Assembly: GCA_050260415.1 (NCBI GenBank)
Contig: JBLNCE010000200.1
Location: 1 to 24,722, forward strand
Direction: 5' to 3'
Origin: JBLNCE01 sp050260415
Lineage (GTDB): Bacteria > Bacillota > UBA4882 > JAAYXC01
DNA: 24,722 nucleotides
This document shows positions 6,087 to 17,500 of this stretch, in pieces. The first letter of the stretch is position 1. Each line of letters starts with the position of its first letter. The translations under genes were made by a program, and so were the position numbers. The notes under the pieces are model-generated. The model had not been told where the DNA came from. It did no database searches and was given only the letters and a program-made list of their open reading frames with translations.

Positions 6087-8264
6087 ATGAGCCCGCCAAG
6101 GAAAAAAAGGGCTTCGTGTCGAACGACTCGTGATAACATTGGCACGGGAGATGATTCACCGGTGAGTTTCTCGTACGGAACGGTCCTGAAAATTCAAAGA
6201 GAATACGATCTTGAGACCATCTTTGCGCATATGACGAAGATCCGGGCACTGGGCATGAACGTCGTCGTCGTATGGCCGGCCATTTATTGGTGGGAAGACA
6301 GACAATTGCCGGATTATCCCTATCACACGGGGCGTAGGATTCTGGAGCATGCGGAGCGAATCGGGCTGCGCATCATCATGGAAACCGCGGGCCAGCTCAC
6401 CTCCCTGGAATACGCGCCCGATTTTCTAATGCGGGAAGAGTACCTGCCGCTGACCCGGGACGGACTCCGCGACCAAGCCGGATGGTATTACGGGACGCTG
6501 AATTACAACCATCCGGAGGTGAAACGCATCATGCGCGGCTACCTCGAGGGAGTCGCGGCGAATTACAAGGATTACCCGTCCCTTTACGGCTATGATATCT
6601 TCAACGAGACGGTCTTTACCTCGTTCGACGACTATACATTGGCGCTGTTCCGGGAATGGCTGCAGCGGAAGTACGGGACTCTCGACCGGCTGAACGGCGC
6701 CTGGGACCGCGTTTACCAGGACTGGGCGGACATCCGGTTCACGCGTTGGATGTGGGCCAGCGTCATGCCGGTCGTGGATTACGAGCAATTCCACAAGGAG
6801 AATGTGGGGCTCATCCTCAATGAGTGGCGCGGGATCGTCAAGCGCGTCGACCCGGTCCACCCCGTGATCGCCGATAACATCGGCTCCATCCTCACGAACG
6901 AGGGGCGGGGTTATGATCGGCCCCAGGACGACTGGAACGTCGCCGCTAACGTGGACGAGTTCGGGATCTCCTATTATCCCAAGAGCAACCTGGCGGGGGA
7001 TGCGCCCGCGGACCGCTGGCTCACCCTGGCGGCGACCCAGGCCGCCGCCTCGGGCCGCTTCTGGATCTCGGAGTTGCAGAGCCACACCCAGTCGATGTTC
7101 AATCCATTCACCGTGGTATATCCGCATGAGATCAGGTGGTGGAACTGGGAGGCGATCGCGCATGGGGCGAAAGGCATCGTCTATTGGAAATGGCACCCCT
7201 TCGCAAAGGGCATCCAGACCTCCGGGCGGGGGTTGGTGGATATCCGTGGAGAATACACCCCCCGGGCACGGGAGGCGGAGGGCATTGCGCGCATCCTGTC
7301 CGCGCACGGGGAGTTTGACTCCTACCTGCCGGAGGAGCCCCGCGCGGCGATCCTCTACGACACGCTCAACCACGACTTCACGAAAGCCTACACCCTCCGG
7401 TACAAACCCACCGTGCCCGACACGATCTACGTGGATTCCATCACCGGTCTCTATCGGGGATTATGGGAACGGAACATCCCGGTCACGTTCGTAACGCCCA
7501 AGGCTTTGGCCGAAGGGCTCCCCGACGCATGCAGGGCCATCTTCCTCACCAATCAGCTCTATATCAGCCACGAAATGGCGGCCGGTCTGAAGCGCTTCCT
7601 GGAGCGCGGCGGCGTCCTGGTCTCCGACGGCCGGTTCGGCGTGATCGACGAAAACGGCTTGCTCAACCCCGACGCCCCCGGGGGTGGTCTGGGGGACATC
7701 CTGGGCTGCCTTTTCCGGGACGTCGACCCGGAAAACCTCGAGTTTACCGTCTCGACGGGCCAAGGCGAAGTCTTGCCGGTACGCGGTTATTACCTGAGAG
7801 AACTCCTGGAAGTACGCGGTGAAGGCGTGAAGGTGCGGGGCCGGTTTGCGGACGGCTACCCGGCGTTCCTGGAGGCGGAACGGGGGCGGGGCAGGCTCGT
7901 CCACATCCCGACGCTGTTGTGGTACGGGTATTTCCGGGAACACCACGGGAGCGTCGGCGATTTTCTGGCGCGCCTGGCGGAAGAATACGGTCTCCACACC
8001 TTCCGGGTGAGCCGGAACGACCTCAAGGTCAAAGTCCTACGGGGAGAAGGAGGGCTGATCCTCTTCGGCTTCAACTTCACCGCGGGCGAGATCGAGGCCG
8101 AGGTGACGCTGGACGGTCCGCGGGCGGGGACGTACCTGGCTAAGGATCTTTACACGGACGTTGAAAGCGTGATCCGGGCGGATGGGCTGGAAGTATCCTT
8201 GCATCTCCGCGTAAGACCGAGGGATGTGGCGGTGATTAAGATCAGCGAGTTAAGAGCGGTGTAA
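6087..8264 (+). CDS. GH42-like beta-galactosidase family glycosidase
   Basis: The 725-residue protein has the layout of GH42 enzymes. A TIM-barrel (about residues 35-400) carries YDIFNET, placing the acid/base Glu at 174 after Asn173, and WISELQSH, placing the likely nucleophile at Glu329. A flavodoxin-like middle domain (about 405-620) contains VTFVTPKAL, AIFLTNQLYIS and ERGGVLVSDGRFG. A small beta domain closes the protein (about 650-725). GH42 enzymes release galactose or related sugars from the non-reducing end of oligosaccharides. The start of the barrel is unlike textbook members, so substrate is open. No signal peptide is visible; the first 20 residues are basic and polar, so it is probably cytoplasmic. 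AGGAGG at 6069-6074 precedes the ATG by 12 bases. No sugar transporter is adjacent. It ends 5 bases from the convergent HAD gene. Confidence 0.85.
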   Translation: MSPPRKKRASCRTTRDNIGTGDDSPVSFSYGTVLKIQREYDLETIFAHMTKIRALGMNVVVVWPAIYWWEDRQLPDYPYHTGRRILEHAERIGLRIIMETAGQLTSLEYAPDFLMREEYLPLTRDGLRDQAGWYYGTLNYNHPEVKRIMRGYLEGVAANYKDYPSLYGYDIFNETVFTSFDDYTLALFREWLQRKYGTLDRLNGAWDRVYQDWADIRFTRWMWASVMPVVDYEQFHKENVGLILNEWRGIVKRVDPVHPVIADNIGSILTNEGRGYDRPQDDWNVAANVDEFGISYYPKSNLAGDAPADRWLTLAATQAAASGRFWISELQSHTQSMFNPFTVVYPHEIRWWNWEAIAHGAKGIVYWKWHPFAKGIQTSGRGLVDIRGEYTPRAREAEGIARILSAHGEFDSYLPEEPRAAILYDTLNHDFTKAYTLRYKPTVPDTIYVDSITGLYRGLWERNIPVTFVTPKALAEGLPDACRAIFLTNQLYISHEMAAGLKRFLERGGVLVSDGRFGVIDENGLLNPDAPGGGLGDILGCLFRDVDPENLEFTVSTGQGEVLPVRGYYLRELLEVRGEGVKVRGRFADGYPAFLEAERGRGRLVHIPTLLWYGYFREHHGSVGDFLARLAEEYGLHTFRVSRNDLKVKVLRGEGGLILFGFNFTAGEIEAEVTLDGPRAGTYLAKDLYTDVESVIRADGLEVSLHLRVRPRDVAVIKISELRAV

Positions 8265-8269
8265 CTGGT

Positions 8270-8923
8270 CTATAACAATTCCAAAAGCTCCTCCGGCCTG
8301 CCGATGAGGCTTTGGGCGCCGTTGGCGGATAGCTCCGCAGCCGTGCGGAAGCCCCAGAGCGCGCCAACGGCGTACATGCCCGCCGCGCGGGCCGTCTTCA
8401 TGTCCGTGTCGGTATCGCCGACATAGAGAAAACGTTGGGGCGGCAGCGCCAGAGCGTCGACGATCTGGAGCGCCGAGGACGGATCCGGTTTTCTGGGCGC
8501 GCCGGCGCGCAGGCCGACGACGGCTTCAAACCGCCAGACCGGAAGCAGTCTGGCCACGGTCAGCTGGGTGAAGTCGTTGGGCTTGTTCGAGAGGACGGCC
8601 AGCTTCAGTCCGCGCGCGACCAACGCGTCGAGCAACGCCGGGATACCGTCGTAGGGTCGGGTCTTATCCGCCCACCGGCGGCCGTACTCGGACCGCATCT
8701 CCACGAGGCAGCCGGCGATCGTGTCTTGCGTGCGCATCTCTTCCGGAAGCGCCCGCAGGACGAGGTTCTCGATCCCATCACCGACGAAACGTTTATACGC
8801 GGCCAGTGCGTGCGGAGGGAGCCCGCGGCGTTCAAGCACGTGGTTCATGGAATCCGCGAGGTCCGCGAGCGTGCCAAGGAGGGTGCCGTCAAGATCGAAG
8901 ATGACCGCGTCGTAATTGGGCAT
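8270..8923 (-). CDS. HAD-family phosphatase, phosphoglycolate-phosphatase-like
   Basis: The 217-residue protein shows the four HAD motifs: FDLDGTL with nucleophile Asp10 and acid/base Asp12, LSNKP with Ser112, KPDPS with Lys145, and VGDTDTDM with Asp170 and Asp174. The helical cap inserted after motif I (about residues 17-85) is the small alpha-helical type found in Gph/PhnX-like enzymes. These remove phosphate from small metabolites such as 2-phosphoglycolate; the true substrate is not readable. I chose the ATG at 8923, which sits directly before the first strand and has a G-rich ribosome site about ten bases upstream. An in-frame ATG at 8971 lies in a hairpin and adds 16 non-conserved residues. 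The gene follows the DUF4139 gene on the same strand with a 52-base gap. Confidence 0.9.
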   Translation of the reverse strand: MPNYDAVIFDLDGTLLGTLADLADSMNHVLERRGLPPHALAAYKRFVGDGIENLVLRALPEEMRTQDTIAGCLVEMRSEYGRRWADKTRPYDGIPALLDALVARGLKLAVLSNKPNDFTQLTVARLLPVWRFEAVVGLRAGAPRKPDPSSALQIVDALALPPQRFLYVGDTDTDMKTARAAGMYAVGALWGFRTAAELSANGAQSLIGRPEELLELL

Positions 8924-8953
8924 GTGGGGTTGACCCCCTATACGATCAACTTG

Positions 8954-8969
8954 GTCGCCTTGAGGCGAC
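8954..8969. other. Six-base-pair stem-loop between DUF4139 and HAD genes
   Basis: GTCGCC and GGCGAC flank a TTGA tetraloop. ATTTTA follows on the plus strand only, while both neighbouring genes are on the minus strand. On that strand no T-tract follows the stem, so an intrinsic terminator is not supported. It might be an attenuating or processing hairpin, or chance. Confidence 0.3.
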
Positions 8970-8975
8970 ATTTTA

Positions 8976-10553
8976 CTAGATATTTACGTAGAACTCATAT
9001 GTGTACATCAGAACCCTTTTCCCGCCGGCCGGCAGCTCCAGCTGCCAGTTCAGCTTGGTGCGGGGATTGACGTTCCAGAGCAATTCCGCGCCCTTGCTCG
9101 CCTTGGCGCCCCCGGTGTCCTTGGCTTCGCCCCAGAGGTCCTTGGCCACTTCCAACTGAACCGGGGTCTTCTTCAGGTTTTCGAGGTTGATGGTGCCGCG
9201 CACGGTGACCTGGAGGTAGTTGTCGTTCTCGTAGAGCCGCACCGATCGGCGCTCGATCTCCTCCTCCTTGAGGGCGCCCTTGAGGTCCGGCGCGACCGTC
9301 AGGCGCAGATCGTACGTGCCGCCGATGGGGACGTACTTCATGAGGTCCTGGGAGATCGGCTGCCAGCCCGAGACCACCATGGCGGGCGCCGTGGTCCAAG
9401 GCACGACGGTCTTGTTGGCCATACGGAGGTAGTGCCAGATCTGCCCCGTTTGTTCCCCCTGATAACGGGCCTGTTGCTGGCGGCCGCCCTGGCTGTATGC
9501 GCGCTGGGTCTCGGAGAGCGGCACTTCCCATTTATAGATGGATTGATAGGGCACTTGGCCGCGGAACAGTTCAAATTGCATGCGCTGCCCTCGCCCCAGG
9601 GTAAAGCCCTTTTTTTCATAGATGAAGAGGTCTTCCACAGGGCCCGCGGGTACGGCCGGATTTGCCTGCGCCGGCGCGGCTTCCGTGCGGGCATAGACCT
9701 CCCCGCGCTGGGCGTTATCAAACGCCTGTGAGAGCAGGCTCTTCTCCAGCCGGCTCTCCAGCGCGGTATACTGGCCGCTATCGACATCGAGCGCCATCGG
9801 CGTGAGGGTGCCGCGCATCATGAAGTTCGGTACGCCGACGATCAGATGGAGCGTGGCGCCGCTGACGTCTTCGGCGTTATTCACGACGGTCGCGGATAGC
9901 ACGAGTTCGGCCTGGCCGTTCGGGCGCAGGTTGATTCTGTAGCTTGGAAACCAAGCCCAACTCTCCTCGAGGTAGGACAAGCCCAACCTCACCCGCCGCG
10001 GTGCGCCGGCGAGGCGGATCCGGAACCGCGGCTTCTGCGCCTGCGCGTTGAGATCCAGGGTGACGCCGCCCGCCACCGTAAAGCGGGTGATGCGCCCCGC
10101 CGGCACCAGAACGGAGCCCTCCACGGTTTCCAAGAGGAGGTTTCCCGGGGAAAGGACGGCGCGCAAAACACCTTCCAACTTCTGTTGGTCATACTCCAGG
10201 ATTACGCGGCCGCCGATCTGCCTGCGATAGAAAGTATCGGTATCCTCGATCCTGGCGGTCCTTTCCGTCGTGTCGTAGTACGCCACGACCTCGACGACCT
10301 CTACTCCGTCGGTAAGCGAGTAGACATCGAGCGTACCCAGGATCGGGCGGGGAATACCTTCCGTCAATACACCGTCCGGTCCGGCCTCTGTTTCACCTTC
10401 GCGGATGACATAGGCGCATCCATCTTTGAAGATCGCCACGTCCTGCGCCGGAGGCCAAAAATACGAGGGTTCCGCCGCCGATCCCGCCGCGATCGCGGCG
10501 GAGGTAGAGAGCGCCAAGACTACGAAGAGGAAACGTCTGCATAATGAACTCAT
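8976..10553 (-). CDS. Secreted DUF4139-like protein
   Basis: The 525-residue protein begins with a clear signal peptide (MSSLCRRFLFVVLALSTSA..., cleavage likely near residue 25, AAGSAAEP). The mature part is rich in beta strands. Its second half follows the DUF4139 pattern: a segment like LSYLEESWAWFPSYRINL, then LSATVVNNAEDVSGATLHLIVG, a GQIWHYLRMANKT stretch, and a terminal LNWQLELPAGGKRVLMYTYEF strand. DUF4139 proteins often couple an N-terminal DUF4140-like region to this domain; their role is unknown, with surface or mucoidy-like functions proposed for some. Ala/Pro-rich residues near 290-310 form a linker. AAGGAG lies nine bases before the ATG. It is divergent from the barrel-like secreted protein. 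Confidence 0.75.
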   Translation of the reverse strand: MSSLCRRFLFVVLALSTSAAIAAGSAAEPSYFWPPAQDVAIFKDGCAYVIREGETEAGPDGVLTEGIPRPILGTLDVYSLTDGVEVVEVVAYYDTTERTARIEDTDTFYRRQIGGRVILEYDQQKLEGVLRAVLSPGNLLLETVEGSVLVPAGRITRFTVAGGVTLDLNAQAQKPRFRIRLAGAPRRVRLGLSYLEESWAWFPSYRINLRPNGQAELVLSATVVNNAEDVSGATLHLIVGVPNFMMRGTLTPMALDVDSGQYTALESRLEKSLLSQAFDNAQRGEVYARTEAAPAQANPAVPAGPVEDLFIYEKKGFTLGRGQRMQFELFRGQVPYQSIYKWEVPLSETQRAYSQGGRQQQARYQGEQTGQIWHYLRMANKTVVPWTTAPAMVVSGWQPISQDLMKYVPIGGTYDLRLTVAPDLKGALKEEEIERRSVRLYENDNYLQVTVRGTINLENLKKTPVQLEVAKDLWGEAKDTGGAKASKGAELLWNVNPRTKLNWQLELPAGGKRVLMYTYEFYVNI

Positions 10554-10625
10554 GTCCGATCGCTCCTTCCGGTGGTTTATGATAATTTGACGTATACGCG
10601 GTCAGAAACGGTCCGGAACGTACGG

Positions 10626-10654
10626 TTGCGTACCGTCTCCTCACATGGTAAGAT
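10626..10654 (+). promoter_or_regulatory. Weak candidate sigma-A-type promoter
   Basis: TTGCGT at 10626-10631 and TAAGAT at 10649-10654 are 17 bases apart in the divergent gap, about 65 bases before the start at 10719. The matches to consensus are partial (3 of 6 and 4 of 6), so this is only a candidate. Confidence 0.2.
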
Positions 10655-10718
10655 CAGTCTTGGCTGCTAATGGCCGCAAGCCGTGGAGGACCTGGCAGTA
10701 CACGGGGGTGGCAAGGGA

Positions 10719-11465
10719 ATGGGCCGTCACTGGATTCCGCGTCTTCTCGCGACCGTCGTCCTCCTCCTGATGTGGTCAACGGCGGCGGGAGCGGCGATCG
10801 TCATCGACCCCGGTTATCAAACGGGGGATCTGGGTTTGCAGTTGACCGTGGACTATTATCCACCGGACGAATCCCTCTGGGTCCAAGGAGTCTGGGCGCT
10901 GAACGACCGGCTCGGCGTGGAGTTCACCGCCGGCCTGGATCCGGAGGGTTACGCGGTCGAAGCCGGACTGCTCCAGATCGTTGGGCCCTTCTGGCTGGAG
11001 TACGGCGCCGCCATCGCGCGCGGCGATTATGAATTGCACCTCGGGTCGGAATTCCGGCTCGACGCGAAGCTCAGCCCGCTCGTGAGCGGCGATCTCTACT
11101 GGGACGGCGAAATCCTTGACGGTTTCGCCGTGGTGGGCATGGGTTGGCGCCCCTGGGAGGATTCCCTCATTGTACTGGGTGTCAACTTGCATGGCTGGAA
11201 AGTTATGGAGCAAGACCTCCTGTTCCTGGAGGGCGCCTTTCCTTACCTCTTCGCGAGCGTGCGCAGGGAATACGATCGTCTGACCTTGCGCGGCAAGATG
11301 CGCGTGCTCTTTTCCAACCGGCTCCACCCCGACCTTAACGGCGCCTTGTCCATCACATACACCCCATTTGCCTGGGGTGGGTTCGGCGGCAACGTCTCAA
11401 TCGCCGGCGGGCAAGGAGCCGACCTCGCGATGACTTACGGGCTCAATCTCACCGTCCAGCTGTAG
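10719..11465 (+). CDS. Secreted protein, beta-barrel-like composition
   Basis: I do not recognise the family. From the ATG at 10719 the product has 248 residues. It starts with a signal peptide (basic MGRHWIPR, then LLATVVLLLMW and an AAGA-type cleavage site near residue 25). The mature protein consists of short alternating strands rich in aromatic and glycine residues, such as LGLQLTVDYYP, LGVEFTAGLD, FWLEYGAAIARG, YELHLGSEFRLD, FAVVGMGWRP, and a final LAMTYGLNLTVQL strand. This alternation with turns at Asp/Gly, and a last residue that is hydrophobic, resemble outer-membrane beta barrels, but no defined motif proves it. GGGGGTGG precedes the start by about 9 bases; a longer frame from 10683 adds 12 residues before the signal and is less likely. 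It is divergent from DUF4139 and convergent with the glucan synthase gene. Confidence 0.65.
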   Translation: MGRHWIPRLLATVVLLLMWSTAAGAAIVIDPGYQTGDLGLQLTVDYYPPDESLWVQGVWALNDRLGVEFTAGLDPEGYAVEAGLLQIVGPFWLEYGAAIARGDYELHLGSEFRLDAKLSPLVSGDLYWDGEILDGFAVVGMGWRPWEDSLIVLGVNLHGWKVMEQDLLFLEGAFPYLFASVRREYDRLTLRGKMRVLFSNRLHPDLNGALSITYTPFAWGGFGGNVSIAGGQGADLAMTYGLNLTVQL

Positions 11466-11526
11466 CACGATGCATCCGGTGCGCCGGTTTTGGGATATTT
11501 CGCGCCCCGCGCCGGGAATCCCTGCT

Positions 11527-14500
11527 TCAGGAGCGGCCGGCCTCGGGGCCCGGGAGTCCGCGTGCCGCCCGGTCCGCGCCGAGCAGAACCCGTATCTGAT
11601 GCCGGCCGCCGTCGTCCGTGAGGAGCACATCCGGTCCCGGCCGGGTTTCGCCGTCGAGTTCGATGCGAACCACGCCATGGCTGACTCCATCCGGATTCTC
11701 CACCAGGATCTCATAGACGGTATCGCCGTGCCGGTAAGTGATCGTGTATTCCCCCCAGTCCGAGGGGATGACGGGATCGATGGTCAGCCTGTCCCCCTCG
11801 CGCTTGAAGCCGAGCATCTCCTCCAGCCAGACCCGGTACATCCACCCGCTCGAGCCGGTGTACCAGGACCAGCCCCCCTGGCCGACGCGTCCCGGGAGCG
11901 CGTAGACATCGGCCGAGATTACATATGGTTCGACCCGGTAACGTTCGAGTTCGGCCGGATTGCGGGCGTGTTCGACCGGATTGAGCAACCGCATGATGGC
12001 CCCGGCCTTGTCGCCCTCGCCCCGGCGCGCATAGGCCATCGCCAGCCAGATTGCCGCGTGCGTATACTGCCCTCCGTTTTCCCGCACTCCCGGAGGATAC
12101 CCCCTGATATATCCAGGGTCCCGCGCCGTTTGGTCGAAGGGCGGTGAAAAGAGCGCGACCAGGCCGTCATCCCACCGGACGAGATGTCTTTCGGCCGCCG
12201 CGAGCGCCGTTTCGATCCGTTCCGGATTGTCTCCGGCCGCGATCGCCGCCCATGACTGCGGCAGGGAGTCGATCCGGGCTTCCGTGTTCGTTTCTGAGCC
12301 GAGCGGGGTACCGTCGTCATAAAACGCGCGCCGATACCATTCGCCGTCCCAGGCTTGCGCCTCGATCCGCCGCGCCAATGCCGAAGCCCGTTCGCGGTCG
12401 GCACGCCCGGCCTCCGTCTCCCCATAGCGGTCGCTGAGCGCCGCGAAGCTTCTCAGAACGTCCAGGAGAAACCAGGCCAACCAGACGCTCTCGCCTTGTC
12501 CCGCGGCGCCCACCCGGTTCAAACCGTCGTTCCAGTCGCCGGAGCCGATCAGCGGCAGGCCGTGCGGTCCGGCCGTCAGTCCCTTCGCCAGCGCCCGGCG
12601 GCAATGTTCATAGAGCGTCGCGTCTTCCATGGATACCGAAGGGGTCATGTAGGCGTCGAGTTCCTTGTCTTCGAGCGCGCGTCCCTCGAGAAAAGGCGCC
12701 CGCTCGTTGAGGATGCCGAGATCCCCCGTGACGCGCACGTAATGCGCCGTCGCGTAGGGCAGCCAGAGGAGGTCGTCTCCGCAGCGGGTCCTGGTGCCGT
12801 TCCCTCCCGGCGGATGCCACCAATGCTGGACATCGCCCTCCGGGAACTGGCGGCCGGCCGCCTTGAGAATCTGGGCGCGGGCCAGTTCCGGCGCGGCGTG
12901 CACGAGCGCCAAGACATCCTGGAGTTGATCCCTGAAGCCATAGGCGCCGCCCGATTGGTAGAACGCGGACCGGGCCCAGATGCGGCAACTCAAAGTCTGG
13001 TAGAGGAGCCAGCGATTGAGCAGGAAATCCAAGGCCAGATGCGGTGTGCGCACTTGGACCCGGCCGAGCAGGTCGTCCCACCAGGCGCGGGTTGATACGA
13101 GAGCCTCCTCGACATGGGCCGGGTCCCGATAGTGCCGGACAAGCTGGCGCACCTGCTCGATCCCGGGCGACTGGCCGAGGAGGATCGTCACCTCGGCCGT
13201 CCGGCCTGGTTCGATCGCCACGGTAACTTGTTGCGCGGCGCAGGCATCCAAACCCGCGCCGGTCCGGCCGGAAAGATACCGGCGCTCGAGGGCGGCCGGA
13301 CGAGCCGGGGAACCGTTGCGTCCGATGAACTCCGTGCGGTCGGCGGTGTAACTCTCGGCGGCCGGGCTAAGCGCGGCAAAGGCAAAACGTCCGCCGAAGT
13401 CGGGATGGTACGCGTTGCGTGCCAGCAGGGCCTGGGCCTGCGCATCCCACTTGGCTACCACGTGGAGTTGAGTCTCTTCGCGGTCGGTGCCGAGAGTCCA
13501 ATCCGCATAAGCGATGACCGAGAGCCGCCGCGGACGCGAGGAGCGGTTGCGCAAGCGCAGGCGCTGGATTCGTACCGGGTCGCCGTTCGCCGGGACAAAG
13601 ACCGTCAACTCCTGCTCGATGGCATGACTATTATGTTCGAAGACCGTATAGCCTTGACCGTGGCGCGCCCGGTAGGCATCCTGCTCGCGGATTGGCAACG
13701 GCGTGGGCGACCAATAGACGCCGGTCTCTTCGTCACGCAGATAAAGCGCATCGCCGGCCGGGTCGGAGACGGGATCGTTCGACCACGGGGTCAGGCGGTT
13801 GGTCTGGCTGTTGCCGTACCAGGCAAAGCCCTGCCCGGACTCGCTCACCAGGGCGCCGAATTCCGGTGTCGCCATCACGTTGACCCAAGGCGCGGGTGTC
13901 TTGGCGTCCGGTCCCAGGTAGATTGCATACTCACGCCCGTCGGCGGTAAAGCCACCGAGTCCGTTGAAGTAGGGTAATTCCAAGAAGGGCAGGGGCGCGG
14001 ACGGCTCTTCCGCGATCCGCCGGTTTGGTTTGAGCCTGGGAGGCAGGTCGGCGATCTCCACCGGGGCCGCCAGTTGCTGGGCCAAGGTTCCCCTCGCGGC
14101 CACCAACGCCGCCCGGGCCGCACTCTGGAGCAGAGTGACGTCCTCCTCGGGCATCTGGGCGATGGCGCGCAGGAATACCCCGCCGGGTTGATCGGTCCCG
14201 GTATACATGGAATGTGCCGCGATGAGCCGCCTGAGCTCCTCATGGAGCGGCTGTCCATAGGCAACCGCCTCTCCGTTAAGGATGACGAGATCCATCTTCA
14301 GGCCTTTGATGCGGAGGTAGGCATGCGCGAGCAGCACCTCGCGGACGAAGTTGATCTCCCGGGCTTCGTTGATGGTCACGGTGAGGATGGGCAGATCCCC
14401 GGAGATGCCATAAGCCCAGAGCCTTGCCTGGCCGAGAGTGCTCCTTCTGAGCCGGCCGCCGGCCGGGCGCAACTTGGGATTGGGATAGATCACGTGGCTG

Positions 14501-17500
14501 CCGAGTTCTTGGAAACGCCGCGCATCCTCCGTCTGAATTCCCAGATGCCTCAGCTCCAGCTGCGCATGGGTCCAGGCTTTCTCCACCGCGGACTGGACCG
14601 CGGTAAATTCCCCGTATTTGTCCACGAGCGCGCGCACGCCTAGATGCGTATCCGCGGCCACGGTGGTAAAAGCCACGCGCACCCGCCGGCCGGGTTCGAC
14701 CGTGAAACGCAGACGCAGGCTGAAGATCGGGTCAAGCACCGCCCCGGTGGTGTTGGTGAGCGAGCCTTTCATCGCGGCGGGATTGCCGGCGGTGCCATGG
14801 CGTCCCAGGAAACGCCATCGGTCCGTCTCGTACTCGAGCGGCCCGTCGGGGGCCGCATCGCTTGCCACGACATGCCCGGACCAGATCTGCGGTTCCTCGG
14901 GGGAACGCCGGCGTCTCCAAGCGATGAGGGCACGCCGATCGGGGAGCGCCCCCGTCTCGATAAAGAGCTTGCTAAAGGCCGGGTGCGCGCGGTCCTCGCC
15001 GTGGGGCGCCAGGGCCAGTTCGGCAAAGCTCGTCAGCTCGACTCTGCGTGTCTGGCTGGAGCAGTTGACCAGCGTGACACGGCGGATCTCCGCGTCGTCC
15101 TCCGGTGAGACCACGATCTCCGTGAGGCAGTCCAGGCCAAAATCACGGCGGCGGAACTCCGCGCGATCCACGGTGAAGTTGGCGTCGTAGCAGCGGCCGG
15201 TATGGCCGCTTGGCTGGTAGGTCGTGGACCATACCGTCCCTTCGTCGAGATCCCTGAGGTAGATGAAAGAACCCCAAGCATCCCGGGTCGTATCGGCGCG
15301 CCAGCGGGTGACATCCAGATCGCGCCAGCGCGTTTGGCCGCCGCCCGCATTGGTCACCAACACGGTCAGGGAACGGTTGGAGAGAAGGTGCGTGGTGGGA
15401 CTCGGCGTATTTGGCGAAGCGGAACGATTCCTGATGCGGGTCGAGACGATCGGCGCCAGGCGCGGGGCCGGGCCTTCGACCCCGGGCGTTCTGGTCAACG
15501 GGGGGTCGACCGGCGTCCGCTCGAACAGGAGCGGTTCCGTGGCGCGGACACGCGGGTCGGCATGAAAACGGTCCTGCATGACCTCACGGTGGAGGGCGTT
15601 ATCGATGGCGATTAAGCTCATACCTTGATGGTGGGCCATATAAGCGTAGACGACCACCCCGCGCTCACCCTCAGGGCGATGTTGGCGGGTATAGTCGATG
15701 GACTCGAAATAACCGTAGCGGCCGTAGAGGCCGAGACCGGCCAGGCGGCGCAGATTGCGCGCGGCGGCGGACGGATCGACGGCCAGCGCGAGCGCGGTCG
15801 CGTACGGCGCCACGACGAGATCCTCTTCCAGGCCGCGCTTGAGGCCGAGCCAAGGGACGCCGAAGGCGCGGTATTGATAGGTTTGGTGGGTGTCCAGGGC
15901 GCTGAAGGCCGCTTCAGAGACACCCCATGGAATGCCACGCCTGGCCGCATATGCGATCTGCGACCTGACCGCCATCCAGCACGCCCGCGCGAGCAACGAT
16001 TCACGAAAAGCCTTGGTGAGCAGCAAGGGCATCAGGTATTCGAACATGGTCCCGTTCCAGGAGAGAAGCATGACGGAACGGCCGTTGGCGCCGAACGGGC
16101 GTCCCAGCGCGCCCCAGTGCTCCACGGGCACGTCTCCCCGTCCTATGGCCACGAAGCTGGCCAGCCGGGCCTCGCTGGCCAGGAGGTCATAGTATGACGT
16201 ATCCAGATGGCGGTCGGTGACGTTGTAACCGATGGGAAAGAGCCTTCGCGCCGGGTCATATAGGAAGCGCATGCCCATGCCGTCCGCGAGGCGCTTAACC
16301 CTGCCGATCAGCGACTTGACCAGCGTCCAAAGGGCTTGGGCGGCCTCCGTGGCCTTGGCGCACGCTTCCTCGAACTCGTCCAACCAGGCCGCGAGGGCGG
16401 GCGCCAACTCGCCGCCACGGCCGCGCAGCCAGCGCGCCAGGCGGAGGGCGGGATGCGCCTCCCGCGCCAGCGCCGTAAGGGATGGCGCCACGGCCAGCGC
16501 CTGTCGACGGAGGTCGACCGCTTCCCGGCCCAGGGGGGCAAGGCGCTCCTCGGGTAAGCGGGCGAGCATGTCCAACCACGGCAGATAGGTCTCGATCAGC
16601 GCCGTCCAGGCATCCAGCTCGGCCACGAGCTTGTCCGGCCAGTAAAACCTCTCCGGCGCCTCCGCGCCGCCTGCGCGCAGAGACCGGGCTAAAGCATGCA
16701 CGGGCGCGGCGGCTTGTCGCAAAGCCTGGACCAGCCCGGCCGCGTTTTCCGGCGGCCCCGCGCATAGCTTGACCAGGCTGGCGATGGCGTTTCGCTGGCT
16801 CGGATCGGTTTCGTCAAGGTCCAGAGTCTGCCGCAGGTTGGCGAGGGTGTCGCCAAGGCCGGCCAATGCCCGCGGACCCAACAACGGTTCCGCGCCGACC
16901 TGGGCGAGACCTTGCGCCAGCGTCCAGAGGCAGGCGAGGAAATTTCCGCTATCCACCGTGGAGACGTATTGGGGACGCAAAGGCGCCAATGTGCGCGTAT
17001 CGTACCAGTTCAACAGGTGCCCTTCAAACATCTCCAGTTTTGCCAAGGTCGCCATGGTGAGATCGATTCTGCCGGCCAGCTGGGCCAAGGTCAGATAACC
17101 GAAATCGTGGGCGGCCAGGGCGGAAAGGAACCACATCCCGATATTGGTGGGGGAAGTACGCTGGGCGATCTCGATGTTGAGCGCTTCCTGGTAATTGTCG
17201 GGCGGGAGCCAATTGCTATCCTCGTTCACGAAGTCATCAAAATACCGCCAGGTACGCCGGGCGATCCGCCGCAGCAGCAGGCGGTCGCGGGCGCTGAGCT
17301 TATGGCGGCCGGTCCGGCGCGGCACGGTGTTCAAACGCCAAGCGATCAGGGGAGATGCCCCCCACAACACCAGGAAAGGCAAGACGGCGGGGGCGGAAGC
17401 CGGTCTCAGAGATGCGATGCCCGCGGCCAGCAAGCTGGCGGCCAGAGCGTAGATTACGATCTGAGCCAGGAAAACCAAGCTATTGGCCCCGGATCGGCAT

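Noticed and set aside
6426..7373. 315-codon minus-strand frame opposite the glycosidase
   Set aside because: It is antisense to the conserved GH42 catalytic barrel, and its translation shows no domain or ribosome site.
8924..8971. Upstream ATG start for the HAD phosphatase
   Set aside because: It lies next to a stem-loop, lacks a ribosome site and adds 16 residues before the first conserved strand.
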